DNA of 64,000 nt from Lysobacterales bacterium (GCA_002722315.1 PBLG01000001.1:41301-105300), one strand, 5' to 3'. Numbered from the stretch's first letter, positions 42,058 through 51,883 are shown. Notes: generated from the letters alone by a model not told the origin. Program-made: numbers and translations.

Positions 42058-42297
42058 ATGGCCAAGCCCGATTTCACGACGCTGGACGACATAACCCGCA
42101 AGCTTGCCGAATCGCTGCCGCGCGAGTGGAAGAAGGCCGGCGAGGATGTCGAGGCCCGCTTCCGCCAGGTGCTCGAGGCCCAGCTGGCGAAACTCGACCT
42201 GGTCACGCGCGAGGAGTTCGAGATCCAGAAGCGCGTGCTGGAGCGCTCGCGCGAGAAGCTGGAACAACTGGAAAAGAAGCTCGCCGAAAACGACTGA
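42058..42297 (+). CDS. ubiK: Ubiquinone biosynthesis accessory factor UbiK
   Basis: 79 residues with the BMFP (YqiC) layout: an amphipathic N-terminal part (DDITRKLAESLPREW) and a C-terminal coiled coil (VTREEFEIQKRVLERSREKLEQLE). UbiK supports the aerobic Ubi complex and interacts with membranes. ATG 42058 follows AAGAAGG. Only 18 bases separate it from the GST gene. Confidence 0.85.
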   Translation: MAKPDFTTLDDITRKLAESLPREWKKAGEDVEARFRQVLEAQLAKLDLVTREEFEIQKRVLERSREKLEQLEKKLAEND

Positions 42298-42315
42298 ACG
42301 TACACAGGAGGATCC

Positions 42316-42951
42316 ATGCGACTGCATACCTGCACCGGCGCGCCCAGCCCCAGGCGCGTGACGCTTTACTTGGCCGAGAAGGGCATGGAACTCGACACCG
42401 TCGAGGTCGACCTGAAATCCGGCGAGCACCTGAGCGATGCCTTCCAGGCCATGAGCCCCGAATGCACCGTGCCCGTGCTGGAGCTGGACGACGGCACCTG
42501 CCTGTGGAACAGCATCGCGATCCGCCAGTACCTGGAAAGCCTGCACCCGGACCCTGCACTGCTCGGGCGTGACGCACTGGAGCGCGCCAGGGTGACCCAG
42601 TACGTGCTCTGGATCGAGCACAACGGCATGATGTCGGCGGCCGAGGCGTTCCGCAACGCGGCCAAGGGCATGGCCGACCATGCGCTGCCGGGCCGTCGTC
42701 CGATCCCGCAGATCGGTGCGCTGGCCGAGCGCGGCGTCCAGCGCTTCGGATACTTTCTCGCAGACCTCGACGGCTTCCTGGCCGAGCGGGACTATGTCGC
42801 CGGAGACGCGTTCACCGTCGCCGACATCGATGCGCTGGTCATGATCGACTTCGGCTGCCGGGTGACCCGGTCGGAGCTGGACGCGCACACCAACCTGTCG
42901 AAGTGGTACGAACGCGTCCGCAACCGCCCGGCGATCCGCGCCGAGGGCTAG
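42316..42951 (+). CDS. Glutathione S-transferase family protein
   Basis: 211 residues. The N-terminal thioredoxin-like domain (1-80) includes CTGAPSPRRVTLYLAEKG and the cis-Pro/substrate segment ECTVPVLELDDGTCLWNSIAIRQYLE-like VPVLELDDG and SIAIRQYLE. The helical C-domain has YVAGDAFTVADIDALVMIDF. AGGAGG lies just upstream. Typical cytoplasmic GST; substrate unknown. Likely cotranscribed with ubiK. Confidence 0.88.
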   Translation: MRLHTCTGAPSPRRVTLYLAEKGMELDTVEVDLKSGEHLSDAFQAMSPECTVPVLELDDGTCLWNSIAIRQYLESLHPDPALLGRDALERARVTQYVLWIEHNGMMSAAEAFRNAAKGMADHALPGRRPIPQIGALAERGVQRFGYFLADLDGFLAERDYVAGDAFTVADIDALVMIDFGCRVTRSELDAHTNLSKWYERVRNRPAIRAEG

Positions 42952-42974
42952 CGCTGTCGCTTCCATGTCTGTCG

Positions 42975-43006
42975 TCCCGGGCTTGATCCGGGGCCCAGCG
43001 GCTTTT
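42975..43006 (+). repeat. Small palindromic repeat with T-run, possible terminator after the GST gene
   Basis: CCCGGGCTTGATCCGGGG folds into a short stem and is followed 7 bases later by TTTTTT. Similar CCCGG-x-CTTGATCCGGG units are common dispersed repeats in proteobacteria. The stem-to-T distance is long for a standard intrinsic terminator. Confidence 0.35.
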
Positions 43007-43225
43007 TTCGGCGGGCAATGACACAACGCAAGATCTTTGCTGAGTCGCGAAGCGAATCGGGAATCCGAATTCAAGTGCAAACCCGGATGCCGGGGCCGAC
43101 CCTCGCATCGGCAATTTACCTACCGCCAAAGGTCCGTTTTTCCTACCCCGATCGATGCCCGTTTGCCGACGCGCGCTCGGTCGCCTCGCGCCAGACTGGC
43201 CTTCCTGCTTCAACCCGGGAATGCC

Positions 43226-44725
43226 ATGAACCTGGCCATCGTCCATACCCGCGCCCAACTCGGCGTCTCGGCCCCGCCCGTGCGGGTCGAAGTTCACCTG
43301 GCCGGCGGGCTGCCGAGCTTCAATATTGTCGGCCTGCCGGACTCGGCGGTGCGCGAGTCGCGCGACCGGGTGCGCGCCGCCATCGCCAACTCCGGCTTCA
43401 ACCCGCCGGGCCGGCGAATCACGGTGTCGCTGGCCCCGGCCGACCTGCCCAAGGACGGCGGGCGGTTCGATCTGCCGATCGCGCTGGGCATCCTGGTCGC
43501 GTCCAACCAGCTCAAGACCGATGTGCTGAAAGACTACGAGTTTCTCGGGGAACTGTCGCTGGCCGGCGAGGTGCAGGGGGTTTCGGGTTGCCTGCCGGCC
43601 ATCCTGCACGCGCGCGACGCCGGTCGCTGCCTGGTGCTGCCGCGGGCCAACGCGCCCGAGGCCGGGCTGGTCAGCAATACCGATTGCCGACTGGCCGACG
43701 ACCTGGCCGGCGTGTGCGCCGCGCTTGCCGGGCGCTCGGAACTCGACATTCCCGCTCGGGTACAGGCGCGCGGCGTGTCGGATCTGCCGGACATGCAGGA
43801 CGTGCGCGGCCAGGCCCGGGCCCGGCGCGCGCTGGAAATCGCCGCGGCCGGCGGGCACAATTTATTGATGATCGGACCGCCGGGGACCGGAAAGACCCTG
43901 CTGGCCTCGCGCCTGCCCGGCATCCTGCCCATGCTGGCCGAGGACGAGGCGCTGGAGACCGCGGCGATCGGCTCGGTATGCGGCAAGGCGCTGGAGCCCG
44001 AGCGCTGGCGCGAGCGCCCGTTCAGGGCCCCGCACCACACCGCCAGCGGCGTGGCGCTGGTCGGCGGCGGCACGCGGCCGCGGCCGGGCGAGATCTCGCT
44101 GGCCCACAACGGCGTGCTGTTCCTGGACGAACTACCCGAGTTCGATCGCAAGGTGCTGGAAGTGCTGCGGGAGCCGCTGGAATCCGGGCGGATCGTCATT
44201 TCCAGGGCCGCGCTGCAGGCCGAGTACCCGGCCCGATTCCAGTTGATCGCCGCGATGAACCCGTGCCCCTGCGGTTACGCCGGCGACGAATCCGGCCGCT
44301 GCCACTGTTCGCCGGACCAGATTCACCGCTACCGATCGAAGGTATCCGGGCCGCTGCTGGACCGGATCGACCTGCACGTCGAAGTGCCGCGTCAGAAATT
44401 CGGCCAGTACCCCGCCGGCGAGGCATCGAAGGAAGTCCGCGCAAGAGTCGCCTCGGCGCGGTCGTTGCAGCTGGAGCGCTCGGCCCTCAACGCGCGGCTG
44501 GACGTGGCCGGCGTGCGCGAGCACTGCCGGCTGGACGCGGCCGGGGAGAAGCTTCTTGAAACCGCCTGCGAGCGGCTGAACCTGTCGGCCCGTGCCCACC
44601 AGCGCATCATCAAGGTTGCCCGTACCATTGCCGACCTGGACGGGGCAGGGAAGATCACCAATGCCCACCTGGGCGAGGCAATCGGGTACCGCCAGCTCGA
44701 TCGGCAGCAGCGCAACGCGGCCTGA
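43226..44725 (+). CDS. comM: YifB/ComM family Mg-chelatase-like AAA+ ATPase
   Basis: 499 residues from ATG 43226 (MNLAIVHTRAQLGV, the family N-terminus; the longer frame is spurious). N-terminal ChlI-like domain with FNIVGLPDSAVRESRDRVRAAI; Walker A GPPGTGKT at 217-224; GVLFLDELPEF (Walker B); a cysteine cluster NPCPCGY and CHCSPDQI. In Vibrio and Haemophilus, ComM is a helicase for integrating transforming DNA. No other competence genes are nearby. Confidence 0.92.
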   Translation: MNLAIVHTRAQLGVSAPPVRVEVHLAGGLPSFNIVGLPDSAVRESRDRVRAAIANSGFNPPGRRITVSLAPADLPKDGGRFDLPIALGILVASNQLKTDVLKDYEFLGELSLAGEVQGVSGCLPAILHARDAGRCLVLPRANAPEAGLVSNTDCRLADDLAGVCAALAGRSELDIPARVQARGVSDLPDMQDVRGQARARRALEIAAAGGHNLLMIGPPGTGKTLLASRLPGILPMLAEDEALETAAIGSVCGKALEPERWRERPFRAPHHTASGVALVGGGTRPRPGEISLAHNGVLFLDELPEFDRKVLEVLREPLESGRIVISRAALQAEYPARFQLIAAMNPCPCGYAGDESGRCHCSPDQIHRYRSKVSGPLLDRIDLHVEVPRQKFGQYPAGEASKEVRARVASARSLQLERSALNARLDVAGVREHCRLDAAGEKLLETACERLNLSARAHQRIIKVARTIADLDGAGKITNAHLGEAIGYRQLDRQQRNAA

Positions 44726-44862
44726 TCGCCGGACAGCACGAAACTAAAGCCCCGTCCTGGCATCGAATGGTTCTCCTCTCGAGCTCGGGTGATCATCGTG
44801 CGCTCCACACGCTTCGTTTCGGCAGCGCCGCTGGGCAAAAAGTGGTCAGCATTCATGCAATG

Positions 44863-44877
44863 CGCCCGCTTCGGGCG
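44863..44877 (+). other. GC hairpin just upstream of tamA
   Basis: CGCCCG-CTT-CGGGCG forms a perfect 6-bp stem ending 13 bases before the tamA ATG. It is followed by TTAAAG but no T-run. It may overlap the ribosome-binding region and limit translation, or be an end of the comM transcript. Speculative. Confidence 0.3.
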
Positions 44878-44890
44878 TTAAAGTGCTCTG

Positions 44891-46816
44891 ATGGCAGTTT
44901 TTTCTACAACGGGCAACCTGAGTCGCCTGGCGCTGGCGCTCATGCTGGCGCCGGCGGCCCTCCTTGCGCAACCGGTCGTTACCGAAATTTCGGGCATCGA
45001 CGGCGAAATGCTCGCCAACGTGCAGGCATCGCTGTCGCTGAAGCAGGCCGAAGACCTCGAGCAGGTCTCGGTCTGGCGTCTTCGCCAGATGGCGACCGAC
45101 GCGCGCGACGAGGTGCGCCAGGCTCTGGAGCCTTTCGGTTTTTATTCGGCCAATGTTTCCGTGAGGCTGGAAGAGCCCGAAGGCCAAAGCGCACCGTGGC
45201 GCGCACGGGTGCAGATCGAGCCGGGCGAGCCGGTGATCGTCAATGCGGTCGATCTTTCGATCAGCGAGCCGGCGAGTACGCTCGAGGAATTCGAGACGTG
45301 GCTCGCCGGCTGGCCCTTGCCCGTAGGGACGATTCTCCGGCACCGGCCCTACGAGCAGTCGCTTTCCGAGTTGGAACAGATTGCCGAGTCGCACGGTTTC
45401 TTCGATGCACGCTTCGCGCGTCGCGTCATCCGCGTCGATCCGGATCGCAACCAGGCCGATATCGATGTGGACTACGACGCGGGTAACCGCTACGTAATCG
45501 GCGAAATCGACTATGGAGAATCCGGTTTCAACGAGGACCTGATGCGCGCGCAGACAGTGGTGGCGGCCGGGTCACCGTACCTGACTGCCGAAATCGACCG
45601 TCAGCGCCAGGTACTGGTGCGAACCGGCTACTTCGAACAGGTGGTCGTTCAACAGCAACGAAACGCCGAATCCGGCACGGTCGACCTGACCTACGACCTG
45701 GACAAGCGACCGCCCAACACCTATCGCGCTCTGGCCGGGTTCGGCACCGATACCGGTGCGCGGATTCAGCTCGGCTGGACGCGACATTACCTGTCCGACC
45801 GCGGCGACCGGCTGGACACGCGTTTCGGCGCCCAGCAGACCGACAGCGAATTCGTGCTTCGGAGCGACTATCAACATCCCTACGGCAATCAGCCCGGCAA
45901 TTTCCTGACCGCCGGGGTGCTGCTCAAGCGTGAGCAGGACCGGTTTCGATTCGAGGACGCAGACCGCATCGAGCCGGTATTCGACCCGTTCGGCGGAAAC
46001 CGCAACCAGGCCCAGTTGACGCTCGGTCGGCTGCGCGAGCGTCCGCTGCTCGATCGGCCCTTCGAACCGCTGACCGAGCGGATTTTCGTGACCTTTCTCA
46101 ACGAGCAGTTCGACGCGTTCTCGCAGTCGTCGCTGACCGACGAGCAGATTCAGCTTTTGCGCGCCAACCCTGGCCTGCTGCCGTTCCTGGATACCGATAC
46201 CAACACCGCGGCGGTCGGCGGCGAGTGGACGCTGTTTCAGCTGATTGGCGAAGGCTTTGCCACCGAGGGCGTCTTTGCGCAGGCCCGTGTGCGGGGGTCG
46301 GTGGAGTCTCTGGGCTCGGATACCAGCTTTCTCCAGGGCTACCTCAATGCTCGCTGGCACTGGAGATTCCTGCCGCGGCACAAGCTGTTGATGCGAGGAG
46401 AACTGGGCTACACGGCCGCCGATACCACGACGCTGAATCTCGGTATTCCTGGGGACCCGCGTGAGCTCAGGCTCGACATCACCGAGCTGCCGGAGCTTTA
46501 CCGTTTCAAGGCCGGCGGCGATCGGTCGGTGCGTGGCTACGGCTTCGAGGCGCTGAGCACCAATCGCAACGGCGCCAACCACATGTTGGTCGGTTCGGTC
46601 GAATACGAATTCAATTTTCACGGTGACTTCGCCGCCGCCGCGTTCTACGACATCGGCAACGCGTTCAACGATTTTGCTCATCGAAATCTCAAGCGCGGCG
46701 CCGGTGTGGGGCTGCGCTGGTATACGCTGATCGGACCGGTGCAGCTGGACCTGGCCCGCGCGCTGGACGACGACAGCTTTCGCATCCACTTCACGATCGG
46801 GACCAAGCTGCTGTGA
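44891..46816 (+). CDS. tamA: Translocation and assembly module protein TamA
   Basis: 641 residues. Signal peptide (LALALMLAPAALLAQ), three POTRA-like domains (about 28-250; e.g. FGFYSANVSVRLEEP, FFDARFARRVIRVD, GYFEQVVVQQQRN), then a 16-stranded Omp85 barrel. The barrel includes the conserved RFKAGGDRSVRGYGFEAL segment (lid-lock region) and GGAGVGLRWYT-like RGAGVGLRWYTLIG. The C-terminus is IHFTIGTKLL. Works with TamB in outer-membrane protein or lipid transport. Overlaps tamB by 4 bases. Confidence 0.93.
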   Translation: MAVFSTTGNLSRLALALMLAPAALLAQPVVTEISGIDGEMLANVQASLSLKQAEDLEQVSVWRLRQMATDARDEVRQALEPFGFYSANVSVRLEEPEGQSAPWRARVQIEPGEPVIVNAVDLSISEPASTLEEFETWLAGWPLPVGTILRHRPYEQSLSELEQIAESHGFFDARFARRVIRVDPDRNQADIDVDYDAGNRYVIGEIDYGESGFNEDLMRAQTVVAAGSPYLTAEIDRQRQVLVRTGYFEQVVVQQQRNAESGTVDLTYDLDKRPPNTYRALAGFGTDTGARIQLGWTRHYLSDRGDRLDTRFGAQQTDSEFVLRSDYQHPYGNQPGNFLTAGVLLKREQDRFRFEDADRIEPVFDPFGGNRNQAQLTLGRLRERPLLDRPFEPLTERIFVTFLNEQFDAFSQSSLTDEQIQLLRANPGLLPFLDTDTNTAAVGGEWTLFQLIGEGFATEGVFAQARVRGSVESLGSDTSFLQGYLNARWHWRFLPRHKLLMRGELGYTAADTTTLNLGIPGDPRELRLDITELPELYRFKAGGDRSVRGYGFEALSTNRNGANHMLVGSVEYEFNFHGDFAAAAFYDIGNAFNDFAHRNLKRGAGVGLRWYTLIGPVQLDLARALDDDSFRIHFTIGTKLL

Positions 46817-49800
46817 AACGAGTGTTGCGCTACATCCTGATTGGCCTGGCGGCACTGCTGTTGCTGCTGGCCGTGGCCTGGTGGTGGCTGACCGGCACCC
46901 GCAGCGGTACATCTTTTCTGCTCGGCCAGGCCCAGTCGCGACTGGAAAAACTCGAGTACGGCGCGCTGGAGGGCGGCCTTTCGAAGGGAATCGTGCTGCG
47001 TGACGTCGTATTCGAGCAGGCCGGGCTCCGCCTGACCGCGGGCCGCATGGAACTGGCCGTCGGGATCCGCCCGTTGCCGACTCGGGTCACGGTCCGGCGC
47101 CTGGCGCTGTCCGACGTTCAACTGACGTTGCCGCCTGCCGCACCTGCCGAGCCGGCAGCAGAGCCTTTCGAAATGGGCGACTACACCGCGCCGGTGGAGG
47201 TGGTGATCGAAGATTTCGAGCTGGTGGATTTCACCCTGCATTCGGAAGATGGCGGCGCCGCACCGCTGGAAATACAGCGCGCCGCGTTTGCCGGACGCTA
47301 CGCCGAAGCGCTGGAAATCGATTCGCTGGCCCTGGACATGGCGCCGTATTCGGCCTCGGCCGACGGACGCCTGGGCTTGGCTTCGCCCTGGAACGCGGAC
47401 CTGGACCTGGAGGCGCTGTGGACGGTCGACGACGAGACCACCCAGGCGCTGAGCGCGGCGGTCGAAGGGCCGCTGGACGCGCTCGAGATTCAGTTGACCG
47501 GCAGCGGGCCGCTGGAAGCCCGGGCGCGCGCGGCGATCGACGGCCTGCCGAGCACCGAATCGCTGTCCGGCAGCGTCTCGCTGTCCGGCAGCCTGGCCGA
47601 TTGGCCGGGCGTGGCCGGACGCCTCGACGGCGTGGAACTCGAAGCACAGGGGTCGCTGGCCGACTGGCAGGCCGAGCTTAAAGGAAGGGTCGAATGGCCG
47701 GAGCAGCCGACCGTGGACGTGACGCTGGCAGCGGCCGGGACCAACGACCGGATCACGATCTCGCGCGGCGACCTGGCGCTGCTCGACGGGCACGTTCGGG
47801 TGACCGGTTCGGCCGGGTTGGGCGACACGCTCACCGCCGACGCGCGCCTTGCGCTGGAAAACCTCGACTTCACGACGATGTATCCCGACTGGCCGTCGCA
47901 GGCCCGGCTCTCCGGCGGCCTGGAGGCGCGCTGGGACGGCCAGGTTCTTCGGGTCGCCGATATCGAACTGCGGGCGCCGCCTTCGCCCATGACGCTGACC
48001 GGGAGCGGCTCGCTGGACAGCACGACCGAAGCACTGGCGGTGCAGCTGGAGTGGGCATCGCTGGTCTGGCCGCCGGTGCTCGGCGATGCCGAGCCGATGT
48101 TCTCGAGCGAGTCGGGCCGACTCGACGCCAGCGGCACGCTGGATGAATGGCGGGCAGAACTACAGGCCTGGATGACCGCGCCGGAGCAGCCGCGCGCGCG
48201 AATCGAGCTTGAGGCCGACGGCAATGCCGAAGCGATGCAGATTCGCAGCGGCACGGTGAATCTCGACGCCGGCGGCGAAATCGGCCTGACCGGGAGAATC
48301 GGCTACGCCAGCGCTCCGACCGCGAACCTGAACCTGACCCTGGCCGAAGTCGACCCCGGTATCTGGGTGCCGGAGCTGCCGGGTACAGTCAATGGTGACA
48401 TGGCGCTGACGCTCGATCAGCTCCAGCCGCTGGTCGCGAGTCTCACCATCAACCGTCTGGACGGACAGCTGCGCAACCAGCCGCTCGCCGGTTCGGGCGC
48501 GCTGGCGCTCCGGGGCCCCGAGGTCGATCGCGCCGATCTGAGCGTGTCGCTGGGCGAAAACTCGGTTACGCTGGTTTCCGACGGCGGTGATGCCTGGCAG
48601 CTCGAGCTGCGCGCCGCACGGCTGGGTCAGCTGTGGCCCGACGTGACCGGTGAGCTGTCGCTGGACGCCGGCTTCAATCCCGGCGAGAAAACGCTCGACT
48701 GGACGCTGGACAGCCCCGGCGTGGCCTGGCTGGACCGGCGGGCCGCCGGCATCGAATCGAGGGGCAAGGCGAACTGGGGCGAGCAGGCGAGCATCGATGC
48801 GCATATCAACGCCCGGGACGTCGACCTGAATCCCTGGGAGCGGCTGGAGCAGGTTGAGGTGACGCTGGCCGGCAACTGTTCTGCACATGCGCTCACTGCC
48901 TATTTCAATGGCACCCGCGCGACCCTGGACCTTGCCGTGGGCGGTGAGCTTCCCGGCTGTCTGAAACAGCCTCTGAACTGGACCGGTGCGGTTCGCCGCA
49001 TGGTGATTTCGGATACGCCGCTGGGGACCTGGCAGCTTGACGAGGCCCTGTCGGTGAAACTGCGCGACGGCGTCGTCAATGCCGGGCCGGCCTGCCTCTG
49101 GACGCCCGGCAACACCGGTCGCCTGTGCCTCAATGATCTCGAGGGCGGTGCCACCGGCACTGCGGCCGTTGCATTCAACTCGGTGCCGCTGGACCTGCTG
49201 CTGCTGCCCATGGACCCGGTATTCACGCTTGGCAGCGACCTGCGCGGGCTGGCCCGGGTGCGCTGGAGCCCGGGAGGCCTGGAGAGCATCGATGCGGAAT
49301 TGCTGCTGGGCCCGGGGGCTGCGCGCATGCTCGACGCCGAGGACGACCTGATTCGCATCCGCGGCGCTCGCCTGGGCCTACATTCTCCTCAGCCAGGCGC
49401 ACTCGAAGCCGCACTGAACCTGCGCCTGGAGGCCCAAAGCGTATTGACCGCCAGCGCAAGCATCCCGAATCTGAACACGCCCGAGACGATGCAGCTGGAT
49501 GCCAGCGCCGATCTGAGCCTGCCCAACCTCGGCGCGCTGAACCGCCTGGTGCCGCAGCTTGATCAACTCGGAGGCCGCCTGGACGGCGAGTTTCGACTCA
49601 GCGGCCCGCTGACGGCCCCCGATTTCGACGGTCGGCTGGCGATCAGCGAAGGCAGGTTCGTCAACGCGCCGCTGGGCGCCCGCGTGGAACAGCTCTCAGT
49701 GACACTGGAAGCCGACGAATCCGGCGGCAGAATCGACGGCAGTTTCGTTGCCGGCGAGGGTCGTGCCGAGCTGCGCGGAGACCTCGACCTGGACGCCGTC

Positions 49801-50652
49801 GGCGGGTGGCGCGGCAACCTTGCGCTGGACGGCGACGACCTGCAACTGTTCGACGTCGATTGGCTGGAACTCACCGCGTCGCCGGATCTGTCGCTGGGGT
49901 TCCAGGCCGAACTGCTGGAGATCAACGGCGGCGTCGACATCGACCGCGCCCGTCTCGGCCTGCCACCGGGCAGCGAGCAGCGTGTCGCGGTGTCTCCCGA
50001 CGTGGTGGTCGAAGGCCGGGCGGAAGAAGGTGAAGAAGAGGAGGCGCTGCCACGCCGCGACATCGTCGGCAGTGTGCGCATCGGCTTGAGCGACGACGTC
50101 AGGTTCTCCGCCGCCGGGCTGGAGACCAATGTAATCGGCGAGCTGAACCTGGACTGGGCGGCCGAGAAGAATATGCCGACCGCGCGCGGAACCCTGAACC
50201 TGGTCGACGGCTCTTACCGCGCCTACGGCCAGAACCTGGAAGTCAGCGAAGGTGAGGTGCTGTTTACCGGCAATCCGGTTACCAATCCCACGCTCGGCAT
50301 CGAGGCCGTTCGCGAAATCTTCGGCGATCCGCAGGTGGAGCAGGCCGGCGTGCGCATTCGAGGTCCCGCCCAGGATCCCGAAATTCTGCTGTTCACTTCG
50401 CCGCCGACCAGCCGCGAAAAGGCCCTGGCCTACATCGTCACCGGAGCCGATTTCGATCATGCTTCCGGTCAAGGCGCCTTCAGCGTCGGATTCTGGGTGC
50501 TTCCGAACGTCTTTGTCAGCTACGGTCTCGGCCTGTTCGACACCGGCAACGTGCTGGCCGCGCGCTGGGAGCTGTCGCGCCGCTGGGGTCTGCGGGCCAC
50601 ATCGGGCGACCGCGACACAGGGGCCGACGTGAGCTTTATCATTGACCGGTGA
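46813..50652 (+). CDS. tamB: Translocation and assembly module protein TamB
   Basis: 1279 residues, in the TamB size range. The N-terminal TM anchor (about 8-26: LIGLAALLLLLAVAWWWL) is followed by a very long beta-rich periplasmic region. The C-terminal DUF490 domain has LVDGSYRAYGQNLEVSEGEVLFTG and ALAYIVTGADF, ending DTGADVSFIIDR. The GTG start overlaps the tamA stop (GTGA). Spans the periplasm like other AsmA/VPS13-type bridges and pairs with TamA. Confidence 0.93.
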   Translation: MKRVLRYILIGLAALLLLLAVAWWWLTGTRSGTSFLLGQAQSRLEKLEYGALEGGLSKGIVLRDVVFEQAGLRLTAGRMELAVGIRPLPTRVTVRRLALSDVQLTLPPAAPAEPAAEPFEMGDYTAPVEVVIEDFELVDFTLHSEDGGAAPLEIQRAAFAGRYAEALEIDSLALDMAPYSASADGRLGLASPWNADLDLEALWTVDDETTQALSAAVEGPLDALEIQLTGSGPLEARARAAIDGLPSTESLSGSVSLSGSLADWPGVAGRLDGVELEAQGSLADWQAELKGRVEWPEQPTVDVTLAAAGTNDRITISRGDLALLDGHVRVTGSAGLGDTLTADARLALENLDFTTMYPDWPSQARLSGGLEARWDGQVLRVADIELRAPPSPMTLTGSGSLDSTTEALAVQLEWASLVWPPVLGDAEPMFSSESGRLDASGTLDEWRAELQAWMTAPEQPRARIELEADGNAEAMQIRSGTVNLDAGGEIGLTGRIGYASAPTANLNLTLAEVDPGIWVPELPGTVNGDMALTLDQLQPLVASLTINRLDGQLRNQPLAGSGALALRGPEVDRADLSVSLGENSVTLVSDGGDAWQLELRAARLGQLWPDVTGELSLDAGFNPGEKTLDWTLDSPGVAWLDRRAAGIESRGKANWGEQASIDAHINARDVDLNPWERLEQVEVTLAGNCSAHALTAYFNGTRATLDLAVGGELPGCLKQPLNWTGAVRRMVISDTPLGTWQLDEALSVKLRDGVVNAGPACLWTPGNTGRLCLNDLEGGATGTAAVAFNSVPLDLLLLPMDPVFTLGSDLRGLARVRWSPGGLESIDAELLLGPGAARMLDAEDDLIRIRGARLGLHSPQPGALEAALNLRLEAQSVLTASASIPNLNTPETMQLDASADLSLPNLGALNRLVPQLDQLGGRLDGEFRLSGPLTAPDFDGRLAISEGRFVNAPLGARVEQLSVTLEADESGGRIDGSFVAGEGRAELRGDLDLDAVGGWRGNLALDGDDLQLFDVDWLELTASPDLSLGFQAELLEINGGVDIDRARLGLPPGSEQRVAVSPDVVVEGRAEEGEEEEALPRRDIVGSVRIGLSDDVRFSAAGLETNVIGELNLDWAAEKNMPTARGTLNLVDGSYRAYGQNLEVSEGEVLFTGNPVTNPTLGIEAVREIFGDPQVEQAGVRIRGPAQDPEILLFTSPPTSREKALAYIVTGADFDHASGQGAFSVGFWVLPNVFVSYGLGLFDTGNVLAARWELSRRWGLRATSGDRDTGADVSFIIDR

Positions 50653-50742
50653 CCCCCGAAGGTGCAGTTTCACCGATAATCAGGTAGTCCCGCAAAGCGG
50701 TACGATCGAAAAACGAGCCGAAATCGAGACAACGGAATACGA

Positions 50743-51129
50743 ATGAGTCAAGAGCAATTGAACCAGGACCAGCAAAAACAGATCGAGGCGCACAACCGCG
50801 CAACCTCGGCCTTCATCGAGCTGGCCAACAAGCTGGCCAAGGAAGAAGGCCAGGACGTCAAGATCGTCTCGGCCGCGCTGATGGCCGCGTCGGGCATCTA
50901 CGCGACGTTCATCACGGCCGGCAACAAGGGCTTCCTCGCCCCCAGCGGCGTCGACAAGATCGCCGAGATGTACAAGAACAACCTCGGCTACGTCCAGGAG
51001 CGCAAGCAGCAGGAGCTCAAGGCCCAGGGCATCGAAGCCAAGCCGTTGGGCACCGACAAGGAAGGCCGCATCGCCGCTCCCCACGCGGAGAAGATTCGCC
51101 AGTCGCAAGACAACGGCGGCGACGAGTAG
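50743..51129 (+). CDS. DUF3144-like small cytoplasmic protein
   Basis: 128 residues, no signal or TM. The central region FIELANKLAKEEGQDVKIVSAALMAASGIYATFI and the helical tail with YVQERKQQELKAQG recall DUF3144. The N-terminal 20 residues are Gln/Glu rich. Function unknown. It lies between tamB and the tRNA-Ile2 gene and is probably the last core-genome gene before the integration site. Confidence 0.6.
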   Translation: MSQEQLNQDQQKQIEAHNRATSAFIELANKLAKEEGQDVKIVSAALMAASGIYATFITAGNKGFLAPSGVDKIAEMYKNNLGYVQERKQQELKAQGIEAKPLGTDKEGRIAAPHAEKIRQSQDNGGDE

Positions 51130-51147
51130 CACCGAACTCGAAAACCC

Positions 51148-51224
51148 GGGCCCTTAGCTCAGTTGGTTAGAGCAGCCGACTCATAATCGGTAGGTCGCAG
51201 GTTCAAGTCCTGCAGGGCCCACCA
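51148..51224 (+). tRNA. tRNA-Ile2 (anticodon CAT, lysidine-modified)
   Basis: 77 bases with encoded CCA. Acceptor stem GGGCCCT/AGGGCCC, D-loop AGCTCAGTTGGTTAGAGC, anticodon loop CTCATAA, T-arm CAGGTTCAAGTCCTG. The body is nearly that of E. coli ileX/ileY rather than elongator tRNA-Met, so the CAT anticodon should be modified by TilS to read AUA. A T-run follows the CCA. Its 3' part recurs at 53839 and 54569, so it has served as an integration site. Confidence 0.93.
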
Positions 51225-51335
51225 TTTTTCCTTGTTTTCCATGGGTTTACCGGCGAGTGACCCATAGACTGGCGGTCGGGTCGTCGTCGTGGGGCTTTTC
51301 GAGCCTGAGCCAAACCAAATTTCCCGGAGCCACCG

Positions 51336-51551
51336 ATGCGCACAGTTGAAATAAACAAGGAGCCTGTCGAGCTCTATAAAATCCTGAAGTTCGAGGGGCT
51401 GACTGCGACCGGTGGCGAAGCGAAACTCTTCATTGGGGACGGTCAGGTCACTGTGAATGGTGATATCGAAACCCGGCGACGTCGCAAAATGGTCGCTGGT
51501 GATGTCATTGGTTTTCGCGGTGAGCAGTTTCAGTTGAAGCTGGAGAGGTAA
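51336..51551 (+). CDS. S4-domain RNA-binding protein (YbcJ-like)
   Basis: 71 residues that are essentially one S4 domain: VELYKILKFEGLTATGGEAKLFIGDGQVTVNG, then RRRRKMVAGDVIGFRGEQF, matching YbcJ-type proteins. Predicted cytoplasmic RNA binder. It is the first gene after the tRNA; its 3' end overlaps the remains of a minus-strand methyltransferase gene. Confidence 0.82.
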   Translation: MRTVEINKEPVELYKILKFEGLTATGGEAKLFIGDGQVTVNGDIETRRRRKMVAGDVIGFRGEQFQLKLER

Positions 51552-51627
51552 TCCCCCCGAAACACAGCGGCGGGTTCTCTAAAAATGAGCGGTATCCTGC
51601 CCAGGCGATCGTAGACGCTTTGCAGGA

Positions 51628-51846
51628 GGCCGGCTCGCTGAGGTCGGTGTCTGGAGCGTAGTGCGGGTCCCAGCCTCGAACGGGAAGTTTGGCTTCCTGC
51701 AAAATGGCGATGTCGTCGCCACGGCCACAACCGTAGTCGATAATGGAGTGCTCGCCATCGAGGAATCCGTGGCGGGCGAGCATCTGCATGGGGGCCGACA
51801 GCTGGCTGCGACCGATCGCCGTTTTATGGCGGGCCACACTCACCAT
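51628..51846 (-). pseudogene. Truncated DNA-phosphorothioation-associated methyltransferase
   Basis: The first 73 codons from ATG 51846 read ARHKTAIGRSQLSAPMQML, then IIDYGCGRGDDIAIL (SAM-binding motif) and VRGWDPHYAPD. This is the recognisable N-terminus of the putative methyltransferase found beside dnd phosphorothioation genes (full-length members are several hundred residues). After LSEPA the similarity stops; the frame runs on to 51505 without family features. No dnd genes are present. Debris of an earlier island. Confidence 0.62.
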
Positions 51847-51883
51847 GGCAGTTCGTCTCCGGCATCGGACCTGGCCGATACTT

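Noticed and set aside
43018..44559. 513-codon plus-strand frame overlapping comM in another frame
   Set aside because: Arg/Gly-rich shadow of comM; no motif, whereas the comM frame has Walker A and Cys clusters.
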